Origin: Pedococcus bigeumensis
GTDB lineage: Bacteria > Actinomycetota > Actinomycetes > Actinomycetales > Dermatophilaceae
Assembly (NCBI RefSeq): GCF_006438965.1
Contig: NZ_RCZM01000002.1
Span: 62,001 to 126,000 of the forward strand
Direction of reading: 5' to 3'
DNA length: 64,000 bases
Both the position numbers and the translations under genes were made by a program. The stretch's first letter is position 1; every line of letters begins with the position of its first letter. Below are positions 8,372 to 16,514 of this stretch, one piece after another. Under the pieces are notes generated by a model. That model saw nothing but the letters and a program-made list of their open reading frames with translations, was not told where the DNA came from and made no database searches.

Positions 8372-9106
8372 ATGGAGTCACGACCGACGCGACGGTATCG
8401 CACGCTCGGTCGGTCGACCCGGATGTTTCGCTCGTTCCTGTTGGAGCAGACCCGCCCCGAGGTCTTCTACGGCGACCTGGCCCGCGACACCATCGAGATG
8501 CTCTCCCGTCACGAGCCGCTGCACGACCGCAGCGTCATCGACGTGGGGGCGGGACCGGTGCAGTTCGCGGAGGAGTTCAGCCGGGCAGGAGCCAGGTATG
8601 CCGGGCTCGACCTCGACGTGCACACCCTCGGTCGCACCCCGGTCGCCGCCGGCGTCGTCGCCCGCGGTGAGCGACTTCCGCTCGCCGACGCCAGCGTCGA
8701 CATCGCCATGTCCAGCAACGTGATGGAGCACGTCCCGCGTCCCGGTGTGGTGGGACGTGAGCTGCTCCGAGTGGTCCGCCCCGGTGGGCTGGTCTTCATC
8801 TCCTACACCGCCTGGTCCTCGCCCTGGGGAGGGCACGAGACGTCGCCGTGGCACCTCCTGGGTGGGGAGTACGCGGCCCGTCGCTACGAGCGCACGGTCG
8901 GGCGCCCGCCCAAGAACCGGTTCGGCGAGACGATGTTCCCGACCCGGGTCGCCGACGGGTTGCGGTGGGCCAGGTCCCAGCCGGATGCCTGGCTGATCGA
9001 AGCGGCGCCGCGCTACCACCCGGACTGGGCGACCTTCGTGGTCGACCTGCCCGGCGTCCGTGAGCTGACCACGTGGAACCTCATGATGGTGCTCCGTCGC
9101 CGGTGA
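8372..9106 (+). CDS. Class I SAM-dependent methyltransferase
   Basis: 244 residues. Motif I (VIDVGAGPVQFAEEF, about residues 55-70) binds S-adenosylmethionine, the acidic end of strand 2 follows (GLDLDVHTL), and LRVVRPGGLVFISY is the post-motif. The N-terminal MFRSFLLEQTRPEVFY segment and the SSPWGGHETSPWH loop are typical of the actinobacterial subgroup that includes, from memory, Rv0224c. The stop overlaps the AftD start by 4 nt, so the two are probably co-translated and act on the same glycan or its lipid carrier. The substrate is unknown. Confidence 0.85.
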   Translation: MESRPTRRYRTLGRSTRMFRSFLLEQTRPEVFYGDLARDTIEMLSRHEPLHDRSVIDVGAGPVQFAEEFSRAGARYAGLDLDVHTLGRTPVAAGVVARGERLPLADASVDIAMSSNVMEHVPRPGVVGRELLRVVRPGGLVFISYTAWSSPWGGHETSPWHLLGGEYAARRYERTVGRPPKNRFGETMFPTRVADGLRWARSQPDAWLIEAAPRYHPDWATFVVDLPGVRELTTWNLMMVLRRR

Positions 9107-12100
9107 GCACGACTCCGGTCCGCGCGGTCCGACCGTCGGCCCCCGGGGCAGCCGTGCCGCCCGTTGTCCGCCGCGCGCGGACCGCGGCAGCGCTGCTCCT
9201 GCTGTGGGCGGTGGCGTTCGCCCAGGTGCCCCGCGACATCGTCGCCGACACCAAGATCGACCTAGCCCTCGACCCATGGGGGCTGATGGTGCGCACCCTG
9301 CACCTCTGGGACGACAGCACCGCGTTCGGCGTGCTGCAGAACCAGGCCTACGGCTACCTGTTCCCGATGGGGCCCTTCGCTGCGCTGGGACAGCTCGTCT
9401 CGCCTGCGTGGGTGACCCAACGACTGTGGTGGGCGGTGCTGCTGACGATCGGGTACCTCGCGACGAAGCGGCTCCTGGTCGCCCTGGGGGTGGGCAACCC
9501 CCTGGCCCAGCAGGTGGCCGCGCTCGCCTTCGCCCTGTCACCAAGGGTGGTGAGCACGCTCGGACCGATCTCCTCCGAGGCCGCCCCCGCGCTGCTCGCG
9601 CCGGCAATCCTGCTACCGCTCGTCCTCGCGAGCCGGGGGGAGTGGAGCGCACGCCGGGCGGGCGCCTGCTCCGCGCTCGCGGTGCTCTGCTGTGGCGGGG
9701 TCAACGCAACGGCCACCTTCTTCGCAGTGGTGCCTGCCGGCCTCTGGCTGCTCACCCGGCGGCAGTGGTGGCGGGCTCCGGTCACCTGGTGGTGGGCGGG
9801 CGCCACCCTCGGCGCCACCGCCTGGTGGGCGGTGCCGCTCGTCGTGCTCGGCAAGTACTCGCCACCCTTCCTGGACTGGATCGAGTCGTCGGACGCGGTC
9901 ACCCGCAACATCAGCCTGCTCGACGACCTGCGTGGGACGTCGCACTGGCTCGGGCACCTCGTGACGAGCGCCGGGCCGTGGTGGAACGCGGGGTACGACC
10001 TGGTGGCGCAGCCCGCACTGGTGGTCGCGACGACGGTGGCTGCGGCTGCCGGCCTGGCCGGCTTGGCGATGCGCGGTATGCCGCACCGCACCTTCCTGCT
10101 GCTGACCGCTCTCGTGGGTCTGGTCGTGTTGGCCCTGCCCCATGCCGGGGCGCTGGGCAGCCCGTTGAGCGGAGCGGCTCAGGACCTGCTGGACGGCCCG
10201 CTCGCCCCCTTGCGCAACGTCCACAAGGCCGACCCGGTGCTGCGCCTCCCGCTGGCAGTTGGTCTGGCGCACCTGCTCGGTCGCTGCATGGCAGGGAACC
10301 GTGCAGTGGGCGCCGGGGCTGGGACCAGCCGCTGGCGGGCGCTGCCCCTTCGCAGCGCGACGGCAGCGGTGGTGGCGGTTGCCGCTCTCTCTCCAGCCCT
10401 GCCTGCACTCGCAGGTCAGCTTGCCTCGAGGGGTTCTTTCGAGGCTGTTCCCGACGCATGGACGGCGGCCGGACGCTGGCTCGACGCGAACTCCGCCGAG
10501 GGCACCTCCCTCGTCGTCCCTGCCTCCAACTTCGACGAGTACACCTGGGGGCGCCCGCTCGATGAGGTGCTGCGCTCGCAGACATCGACCGCCACCGCGG
10601 TCCGTGATGCGGTGCCCCTCACTCCGGCCAACACGATCAGGCTGCTGGACTCCGTGGAGACGCGCCTGCAGACCGGCAGCGACCTCGGGGGCGCAGTCGC
10701 CGTGCTGCGATCGGCCGGTGTCCGGTTCCTCGTGCTGCGCAACGACCTCGACGCCGCGGCGACGGGCGGGGTCTCGCCCACGGTCGCGCGGGCATCGGTC
10801 CAGCGAACACCGTCGCTGTCCCTGGCGAAGGGATTCGGGGATGTCGAGATCGACCGGTTCGGTGACCGCGTCCAACCCGTCGAGGTCTACCGCATCGCCG
10901 ACCCTGCGCCGACGGAGGCGGCCGGGCTGACGCCGCTCGCCGGGGTCAGGGCGGTGTCCGGCGCCAGCGAGAGCCTCGCCGACCTGGCCGACGCGGGTCT
11001 GCCGGGCGGGCCAGTGATCTTCGACGGTGACAGCAGTTCTGCGGTTCGACCTGCCGGCCCGAAGGTGGTCACGGACGGGTTCCGCGCCAGGGACCGGGGA
11101 TTCGGCTCCGTCCGCGGTCGAGACGTGAGCCGGACCCTGACCACGGCTGAGGCGAGGCACGCGCGGGACTACCTGCCGTGGCCTGACCCAGCGCTGCGCA
11201 CCACTGCGTCCTACGACGGCCTCACCGCCCTCGACGCCACGACCTCCCTGGCGGACGACCCCACTGCCGACGGCTACGACCCGGCGGACCGCGCCTTCGC
11301 CGCCCTCGACGGGCTGTCGACCACGGCCTGGGTCGCCCTGAGCGATGACCGGCCCGCGATCGACCTGACGTTCGACGCCCCTCGCTCGGTCGAGGGACTC
11401 GAGGTCTCAGGGTTGGCCGACCGCGACCGCTTCGGCGACTTCCTCGGCATACCAACGCAGCTCAAGGTCACCACCGACAGCGGCACCACGACCGTCGATG
11501 TCGCGGCCACCGGCCGCGCTCAGCGCCTCGCGGGACTCCCGTCCGGTCCGACCACCCACCTGCGGATCCAGGTCGCCGCGACCGACCGCGGCAGCCAGGC
11601 CTACGTCACCGGCCTCAGCGAGGTGCGGGTGCCCGGCCTGATCGTGCGCGAGACGCTCACCGTGCCTGCGGTGACCGGCAGACCGGTCGACGACTACGTC
11701 CTGACCGAGCAGCTCCGTGGCAACAACGGCTGTATCGAGGTGCGTCAGGCGTTCCGCTGCCTCGGCGACCAGCGCGCGCCGGAGGAGCCCACGGGCCTGG
11801 ACAGGACCATCGGAGTCGCCGCCGACGCGTCCTATGCCGTGACGGGGTCGCTCTCCGCCGTCTCCGGCCCCGGCCTGGATGCACTCCTCGACCAGGGTGC
11901 CGACGCCCAGGTCACGGCAAGCACCAGGCTGTCGAGAGCCCCGCAGGCACGCCCTGCGGCCGTGCTGGACGGCGACCCGGCCACCGCCTGGTCGCCGGTC
12001 CCCACCGACACCACGCCCACCCTGGCCGTCCAGTTCGACACCCCCAGGCGCATCTCGGACCTACGGCTGGTGACCCGTGGCGAGTGGCTGACGGGTCGGG

Positions 12101-13275
12101 ACGTGACGGCGCAGGTCACCGTTGACGGTCGCGTCCAGCTGGCCGAGGTGGGTCAGGACGGATCGTTCACGGTGAGCTCCACGACCGGTCGGAACCTCCG
12201 GGTTCGCCTGCTGCTGGCTGCGACCCAGACAGATGCCGAACGCAACACCACCCCCGCGTCAGGTCTGGAGGTCTCCGAGCTGGTCGTGGACGGATTCACC
12301 CCGACCCCCGCTCCGACTCGCATCAGCGCGCCGTGTGGCGCAGGCCCGAACCTGCTGGTCAACGGCAGGACGGTGCCCACCCGCGTCGACGGACCCCGCT
12401 CGGCGGCCTACGGCGTCGGGGCCCTCAGGCTGGCCGCGTGCGAGCCGGTGACTCTGCCCGCCGGAACCGGCAGGGTCGTGGTCGAGCCATGGGCGGGCTT
12501 CGTGCCGTCCCGGGTCCTGTTGGCGCGGACGGGGGCGGTCGCTGCGACGCCGCCGCGGTCATCGCGGTCGCTGGCGGTCGGCGAGCACAGCTCCGGACGG
12601 CTCGCCTTCGCCGTCGGTGCGGGGGAGATGAGCCTGCTCAGCCTGCCGCAGAACGCCAACGCCGGCTGGCGGGCGACCCTGGGCGGACACAGGCTCACAC
12701 CGATCGTCGTCGACGGCTGGAAGCAGGGCTTCGTCGTACCGGCCGGGACGGGTGGCCAGGTCACCGTGTCGTTCGCGCCGGACCGTCCCTACCGCTGGGG
12801 CCTGCTGGTCGGTGGGGTCCTCGTCCTCCTGGTGCTGGCCGCTGCGCTGGTGCCGAGTCGTCGGCGGGCGCGTGCCCTGGCCGCAGCGACGGTGCCCCGC
12901 ATCACCGGACTCGTGGCGGCGCTCGTCGCCGGTGCCGTGCTGGCGGGCTGGTGGGGCCTTAGCCTCGCGATCGGGGCTGTCGTCGTGGCAGCGCTCGTCG
13001 GGAACCGCGCGTGGCCACCGGTCCTCGTGGGTGGGCTGCTGACCGCAGCCGGCGTCGTCCAGGCGGTGTTCGCACCGGAACGGTTGGGCTCCGACGGCCT
13101 GGAGGGTTCGGTGCGGCTGCTCAGCCTTGCAGCGGTGGTACTCCTGCTGGCGCTGACCTGGTCCGCTCGTGGACCCAGGCCAGCAGCGGCCGCTCCAAGA
13201 ACCGCTCGCTGGCCGCGGCGATCCCGATCGCGACCGGCAACCCCAGTGCCAGAAGGGCGATCGCCCCACCGGTGA
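9103..13275 (+). CDS. aftD: Alpha-(1-3)-arabinofuranosyltransferase, AftD type
   Basis: 1390 residues from the GTG at 9103, which overlaps the methyltransferase stop. Residues from about 25 to 440 form a GT-C membrane domain; the first outside loop (DTKIDLALDPWGLM) holds the acidic residues expected for decaprenyl-phospho-arabinose chemistry. A long extracytoplasmic part with discoidin-like carbohydrate-binding modules follows (FAALDGLSTTAWVALSDD near 735; LDGDPATAWSPV near 960), then C-terminal membrane helices from about 1230. Length and order match mycobacterial AftD (about 1400 residues). Role by family: arabinan branching in arabinogalactan or lipoarabinomannan. The last 155 nt are antisense to the next gene. 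I am sure of the family, less sure that the product is a true arabinan here. Confidence 0.88.
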   Translation: MSTTPVRAVRPSAPGAAVPPVVRRARTAAALLLLWAVAFAQVPRDIVADTKIDLALDPWGLMVRTLHLWDDSTAFGVLQNQAYGYLFPMGPFAALGQLVSPAWVTQRLWWAVLLTIGYLATKRLLVALGVGNPLAQQVAALAFALSPRVVSTLGPISSEAAPALLAPAILLPLVLASRGEWSARRAGACSALAVLCCGGVNATATFFAVVPAGLWLLTRRQWWRAPVTWWWAGATLGATAWWAVPLVVLGKYSPPFLDWIESSDAVTRNISLLDDLRGTSHWLGHLVTSAGPWWNAGYDLVAQPALVVATTVAAAAGLAGLAMRGMPHRTFLLLTALVGLVVLALPHAGALGSPLSGAAQDLLDGPLAPLRNVHKADPVLRLPLAVGLAHLLGRCMAGNRAVGAGAGTSRWRALPLRSATAAVVAVAALSPALPALAGQLASRGSFEAVPDAWTAAGRWLDANSAEGTSLVVPASNFDEYTWGRPLDEVLRSQTSTATAVRDAVPLTPANTIRLLDSVETRLQTGSDLGGAVAVLRSAGVRFLVLRNDLDAAATGGVSPTVARASVQRTPSLSLAKGFGDVEIDRFGDRVQPVEVYRIADPAPTEAAGLTPLAGVRAVSGASESLADLADAGLPGGPVIFDGDSSSAVRPAGPKVVTDGFRARDRGFGSVRGRDVSRTLTTAEARHARDYLPWPDPALRTTASYDGLTALDATTSLADDPTADGYDPADRAFAALDGLSTTAWVALSDDRPAIDLTFDAPRSVEGLEVSGLADRDRFGDFLGIPTQLKVTTDSGTTTVDVAATGRAQRLAGLPSGPTTHLRIQVAATDRGSQAYVTGLSEVRVPGLIVRETLTVPAVTGRPVDDYVLTEQLRGNNGCIEVRQAFRCLGDQRAPEEPTGLDRTIGVAADASYAVTGSLSAVSGPGLDALLDQGADAQVTASTRLSRAPQARPAAVLDGDPATAWSPVPTDTTPTLAVQFDTPRRISDLRLVTRGEWLTGRDVTAQVTVDGRVQLAEVGQDGSFTVSSTTGRNLRVRLLLAATQTDAERNTTPASGLEVSELVVDGFTPTPAPTRISAPCGAGPNLLVNGRTVPTRVDGPRSAAYGVGALRLAACEPVTLPAGTGRVVVEPWAGFVPSRVLLARTGAVAATPPRSSRSLAVGEHSSGRLAFAVGAGEMSLLSLPQNANAGWRATLGGHRLTPIVVDGWKQGFVVPAGTGGQVTVSFAPDRPYRWGLLVGGVLVLLVLAAALVPSRRRARALAAATVPRITGLVAALVAGAVLAGWWGLSLAIGAVVVAALVGNRAWPPVLVGGLLTAAGVVQAVFAPERLGSDGLEGSVRLLSLAAVVLLLALTWSARGPRPAAAAPRTARWPRRSRSRPATPVPEGRSPHR

Positions 13276-14365
13276 AGTAGTCGATCCCGGTCACCGCATA
13301 GATCGCCTCGAAGACCGGCAGGTGCCAGAGAAAGACGCCGTACGAGATGCGCCCGAGGTACCGGGCGGGTCCAGACGACAACAGCTGGGCATAGGCCGCG
13401 TCCGGCGACCCGAACAGCAGCGGCGCCATCAGCCCGAAGGTGACCAAGGAGCCGAGGACCTCCTTCCCTGCGAGCTGCACGCCGGCGATCGGGTCCAGCG
13501 TGAGTGGCCCCGCAACCGTGGTGGTCGCCAACAGGTAGGCCCCGAATGCCAGGGTCAGGCAGGTGCCGGGGTATGCCGCGAGCGTTGCCACCAGCCGGTG
13601 TGCACGTCCGGCGGATCGGGACCGGATCTCTGCGAGCAGCATCCCGAGGGCGAACGACGACCAGTGGGCGGGCAGCCAGCGGCCCGCGAGGGCCTGCCCG
13701 TCGATCTCGACCAGACCCGAGGCGGCGGCGCAGGCGACGCCGAGCACCCAGGTGGCCGCGAGCACGGCGACGGCATCCGCCCGGCCGGCCCGGCTCCCGA
13801 TGCTCGGTCGGCTGGACCCCAGCCGCCGGAGCGCCAGGAACACGAAGGGCAGCACCAGGTAGAAGGACACCTCGGTCGCCAGGCTCCAGGTCTGGGTGTA
13901 GCCCGGGAGCAGGGCGTCCGGAAAGTAGATCTGGGTGAGGCCGAGGTTCGCCAGCGCAGCACCGACTCCCGGTCGCACGACGAGGCAGACCACGGCCAGC
14001 CCGAGCCAGAAGGCGGGGAGCACGCGAACGGCCCGACGGGCGTAGTACGAGCCGACCGAGACGCGGCCGGTGCGGTCCTGCTCGCGCTGCATCGCGGCAT
14101 ACAGGAGGAAGCCCGACAGGGCGAAGAAGATGGAAACGCCCAGGTCACCCCGGCCGAGCAGGCGGCCCACGACACCGAACGACATTGCACCGGTCAGGAA
14201 CCCTACGTGGGTCAACACGACGAGAACGGCTGCGACCGCACGCAAACCGTCGAGACCGGCCATCCGGGGCAGTTCGGCGGACACGCTCGGCGGGTTCGAC
14301 GAAGGTGCACTCGTCGGGGGGCTACCCGCTGGTAGAGTCCCGCCCGTCGGGTCGGCTTCGGCCAT
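13121..14365 (-). CDS. Acyltransferase 3 family membrane protein
   Basis: 414 residues. Acyltransferase 3 features: RMAGLDGLRAVAAVLVVLTHVG near residue 33, GDLGVSIFFALSGFLLY, YYARRAVRVLPAFWLG, and ISYGVFLWHLPVF late, with about ten helices and the family ending ERFLERPLLAWV. Unlike the protein at 1718-4405 it has no SGNH domain. The ATG at 14365 is preferred because TATGGT lies 7 nt upstream. From memory, Rv0228 is the mycobacterial counterpart. It likely acylates the surface polysaccharide or a lipid-linked intermediate. Its 3' end overlaps the aftD gene tail to tail. Confidence 0.85.
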   Translation of the reverse strand: MAEADPTGGTLPAGSPPTSAPSSNPPSVSAELPRMAGLDGLRAVAAVLVVLTHVGFLTGAMSFGVVGRLLGRGDLGVSIFFALSGFLLYAAMQREQDRTGRVSVGSYYARRAVRVLPAFWLGLAVVCLVVRPGVGAALANLGLTQIYFPDALLPGYTQTWSLATEVSFYLVLPFVFLALRRLGSSRPSIGSRAGRADAVAVLAATWVLGVACAAASGLVEIDGQALAGRWLPAHWSSFALGMLLAEIRSRSAGRAHRLVATLAAYPGTCLTLAFGAYLLATTTVAGPLTLDPIAGVQLAGKEVLGSLVTFGLMAPLLFGSPDAAYAQLLSSGPARYLGRISYGVFLWHLPVFEAIYAVTGIDYFTGGAIALLALGLPVAIGIAAASERFLERPLLAWVHERTRSAPAGVPPLQG

Positions 14366-14372
14366 GCCCCGA

Positions 14373-14378
14373 ACCATA
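14373..14378 (-). promoter_or_regulatory. Leaderless -10 box of the acyltransferase gene
   Basis: On the minus strand TATGGT, 7 nt, then the ATG at 14365. Confidence 0.5.
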
Positions 14379-14462
14379 GTCAACAGTCAGCTGGCCGCCG
14401 GGGTCCAGCCGCGTCAGCACCTGCTGCGCGGTCACCGTCGGACCGCAACGAAAGGGTGCTGG

Positions 14463-15422
14463 ATGCGCAAGGTGGCCGGTCTCATCGCGCTGGGGCTTGG
14501 AGCTTTTCTCCTCGTCTCGGCTCTGATGCTCAAGGTCTACGCCTACCCGGCGTTGGCCAAGGTTCCGCTCGACCAGTACTCCAAGTCCGTGTCCCAGGGC
14601 CAGAACATGGAGGCCTTCTACGTCTCCGACCTCGCGACCAAGTCCGGCCTGACGCTGACCTCCACCCGCTTCGTGAAGGCCGACCAGGCCGCGGAGAAGA
14701 AGCAGGGCGGCAACGTCGCTGTCTGGGACAGCTTCGTGCGCTCGACCGACCAGAACGGCACCGTCCTGTCGGCCGGTCTGCAGCGCGTCGCCATGGACCG
14801 GACGACCGGTGAGGCCGTCCAGTGCTGCAACACCTACAACGCCGCCTCAGAGGACCCTGCCGACCAGCAGGCCACCGCCTACAAGGGCCTGATCTTCAAG
14901 ATGCCGTTCAACGCGCAGAAGCAGACCTACCAGTGGTGGGACAACACGCTGCTCAAGCCGGTGGACGCCAAGTTCGTCCGCACCCAGGACCTCTTCGGCA
15001 CGAACGTGTACGTCTACCGGATGGTCATCCCCGCGACGGCGTACACCCAGCAGGACGTGCCGGCCACGCTCGCGGGCGACCCCAAGGCCACCGGGAACAT
15101 CACCGTCGACCGCGTCTACGAGAACACCCGCACCCTCTGGGTGGAGCCCAACACGGGAATCGTCGTCAAGGGTGAAGAGGTGCTCAACACCCGGTTCCAG
15201 AAGGACGGCGCGGACATCGTCACCCTGCAGAAGGGAACGATCAGCTACGACGACAAGACGGTCAAGGCCAACGCGGAGGACGCGGGCGGCAAGGGCTCGA
15301 AGCTCGCGCTCGTCCACAGCACGCTGCCGCTGACCTTCCTCATTCTGGGCGTCCTCCTGCTGCTCGCAGGCTTCCTCCTGGTCCGTGGCAACACCGGCCG
15401 CGGTCGTCGCGAAGCAGTCTGA
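14463..15422 (+). CDS. DUF3068 (PorA-like family) membrane-anchored protein
   Basis: 319 residues. An N-terminal helix (about 4-25, VAGLIALGLGAFLLVSALML) and a C-terminal helix (about 287-307) bracket a large extracytoplasmic domain. Its features (AVQCCNTYNA, YQWWDNTLLKPVDAKF, TLWVEPNTGIVVKGEE) match DUF3068. The ATG at 14463 follows AAAGGG; the frame is open further upstream but without family sequence. From memory the mycobacterial relative Rv0227c lies in the equivalent locus. Function is not known; a part in assembly or transport of envelope arabinan is a context inference. Confidence 0.8.
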   Translation: MRKVAGLIALGLGAFLLVSALMLKVYAYPALAKVPLDQYSKSVSQGQNMEAFYVSDLATKSGLTLTSTRFVKADQAAEKKQGGNVAVWDSFVRSTDQNGTVLSAGLQRVAMDRTTGEAVQCCNTYNAASEDPADQQATAYKGLIFKMPFNAQKQTYQWWDNTLLKPVDAKFVRTQDLFGTNVYVYRMVIPATAYTQQDVPATLAGDPKATGNITVDRVYENTRTLWVEPNTGIVVKGEEVLNTRFQKDGADIVTLQKGTISYDDKTVKANAEDAGGKGSKLALVHSTLPLTFLILGVLLLLAGFLLVRGNTGRGRREAV

Positions 15423-15471
15423 GCCGCACAGAGCTCACCAGCACCCCGCACCACCAAGCGCCACATGAAGG

Positions 15472-15499
15472 GGGCCGACCGGAGAGATCCCGTCGGCCC
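15472..15499. terminator. Hairpin between DUF3068 gene and methyltransferase
   Basis: GGGCCGAC and GTCGGCCC pair, with further possible pairs toward the loop. It sits in the 124-nt gap between two convergent genes. Confidence 0.55.
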
Positions 15500-15546
15500 G
15501 CTTCGCGCTGCACCGCAGGGTGATGGTGGGTATGCCGCGAAGAGCG

Positions 15547-16362
15547 TCAGGCGCGCGTGCAAACGAAGATGGCGGTCCCGGGGAAGTAGCCTCCGCGCAG
15601 CGGGGACCAGCCACCCCAGGTCTGCTCGTTGCGCTCCGGCCACTCCGGCTCGACGAGGTCGACGAGCACCAGGCCGGCGCCGACCACCTCGCGGATCCGG
15701 TCGCCGATCGTGCGGTGGTGCTCGACGTAGGTCGCCTCACCGTCGGAGTCGGCCTCCACGTAGGGGGTGCGGTCGAAGTACGACTGCGTCATGGTGAGCC
15801 CCCGCGCCCCGGGGTCGTCGGGGAAGGCCCAGCGGAACGGGTGGGTCGTCGAGAACACGAACCGCCCACCCGGCCGCAGCACCCTGGCGACCTCGCGCAT
15901 CAGCACGGCAGTGTCGGCCACGAAGGGAACTGCGCCGTAGGCCGTGAACACGGTGTCGAAGCTGGCGTCGCCGAACGGCAGGGCGACCGCGTCGCACTGC
16001 GCGAACGGCACCGCCCGGGCCGGGGGAGTCAACGTCTGGTTGAGGTCGAGCCCCTGGCGGACCATGCCCGCCGACAGGTCGGTGGCGACCACCTGGCCGC
16101 CCGCGGCGGCCACCCAGCGTGCGCACTGGCCGGCGCCGGCGCCGATCTCGAGCACCCGCCTCCCGGAAACATCCCCGAGCAGCCCGAGCTCGTCCTCGCG
16201 CCAGCCCTCGGGGCCCCAGACGAACTCGGTGTCACCCAGGAAGGTGCCGTGTTCGGCGTAGTACTCGCCAGCCTCGGCGTCCCACCAGGACCGGTTCGCC
16301 GCGGCGGTTTCCTCGGCCCCCGCCTCCCGGCGGCTGACCTGCGCATACTCACTCACCGGCAT
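15547..16362 (-). CDS. Class I SAM-dependent methyltransferase
   Basis: 271 residues from the ATG at 16362. Motif I VLEIGAGAGQCARW near residue 80 binds SAM; VVATDLSAGMVRQG, FDTVFTAYGAVPF and ARVLRPGGRFVFST complete the fold. The N-terminal SWWDAEAGEYYAEHGTFLG and the segment with WGPEGWREDEL are typical of an actinobacterial small-molecule methyltransferase group whose substrate is unknown to me. A longer start at 16395 is possible but would run into the rpsA -35 region, so the shorter form is chosen. It is divergent from rpsA. Confidence 0.8.
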   Translation of the reverse strand: MPVSEYAQVSRREAGAEETAAANRSWWDAEAGEYYAEHGTFLGDTEFVWGPEGWREDELGLLGDVSGRRVLEIGAGAGQCARWVAAAGGQVVATDLSAGMVRQGLDLNQTLTPPARAVPFAQCDAVALPFGDASFDTVFTAYGAVPFVADTAVLMREVARVLRPGGRFVFSTTHPFRWAFPDDPGARGLTMTQSYFDRTPYVEADSDGEATYVEHHRTIGDRIREVVGAGLVLVDLVEPEWPERNEQTWGGWSPLRGGYFPGTAIFVCTRA

Positions 16363-16374
16363 ACCCCTCGCGTT

Positions 16375-16404
16375 TTGACCCTGCACGGACACCATCGGTA
16401 GGGT
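16375..16404 (+). promoter_or_regulatory. rpsA promoter
   Basis: TTGACC (16375-16380), an 18-nt spacer, and TAGGGT (16399-16404). This is the best vegetative sigma-factor promoter in the window. Transcription should start near 16411, leaving a leader of about 100 nt. Confidence 0.7.
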
Positions 16405-16408
16405 GGAG

Positions 16409-16514
16409 GCGCACTTCCGTGTGCGCGCTTCGTCGTGTCGCCTTCCGGTGACTCGGTCTGAGTGAGCACAACTTCCACTTTCTATTCACTGTCCACCATC
16501 GGAGTTCCTACTAC
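16409..16514 (+). promoter_or_regulatory. 5' leader of rpsA
   Basis: About 100 nt between the expected start of transcription and the ATG. It holds a small hairpin (GCGCAC and GTGCGC, 16409-16426) at the 5' end, then a G-poor stretch, and GGAG 10 nt before the start codon. S1 autoregulates its own translation in Escherichia coli; the same here is an inference. Confidence 0.4.
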
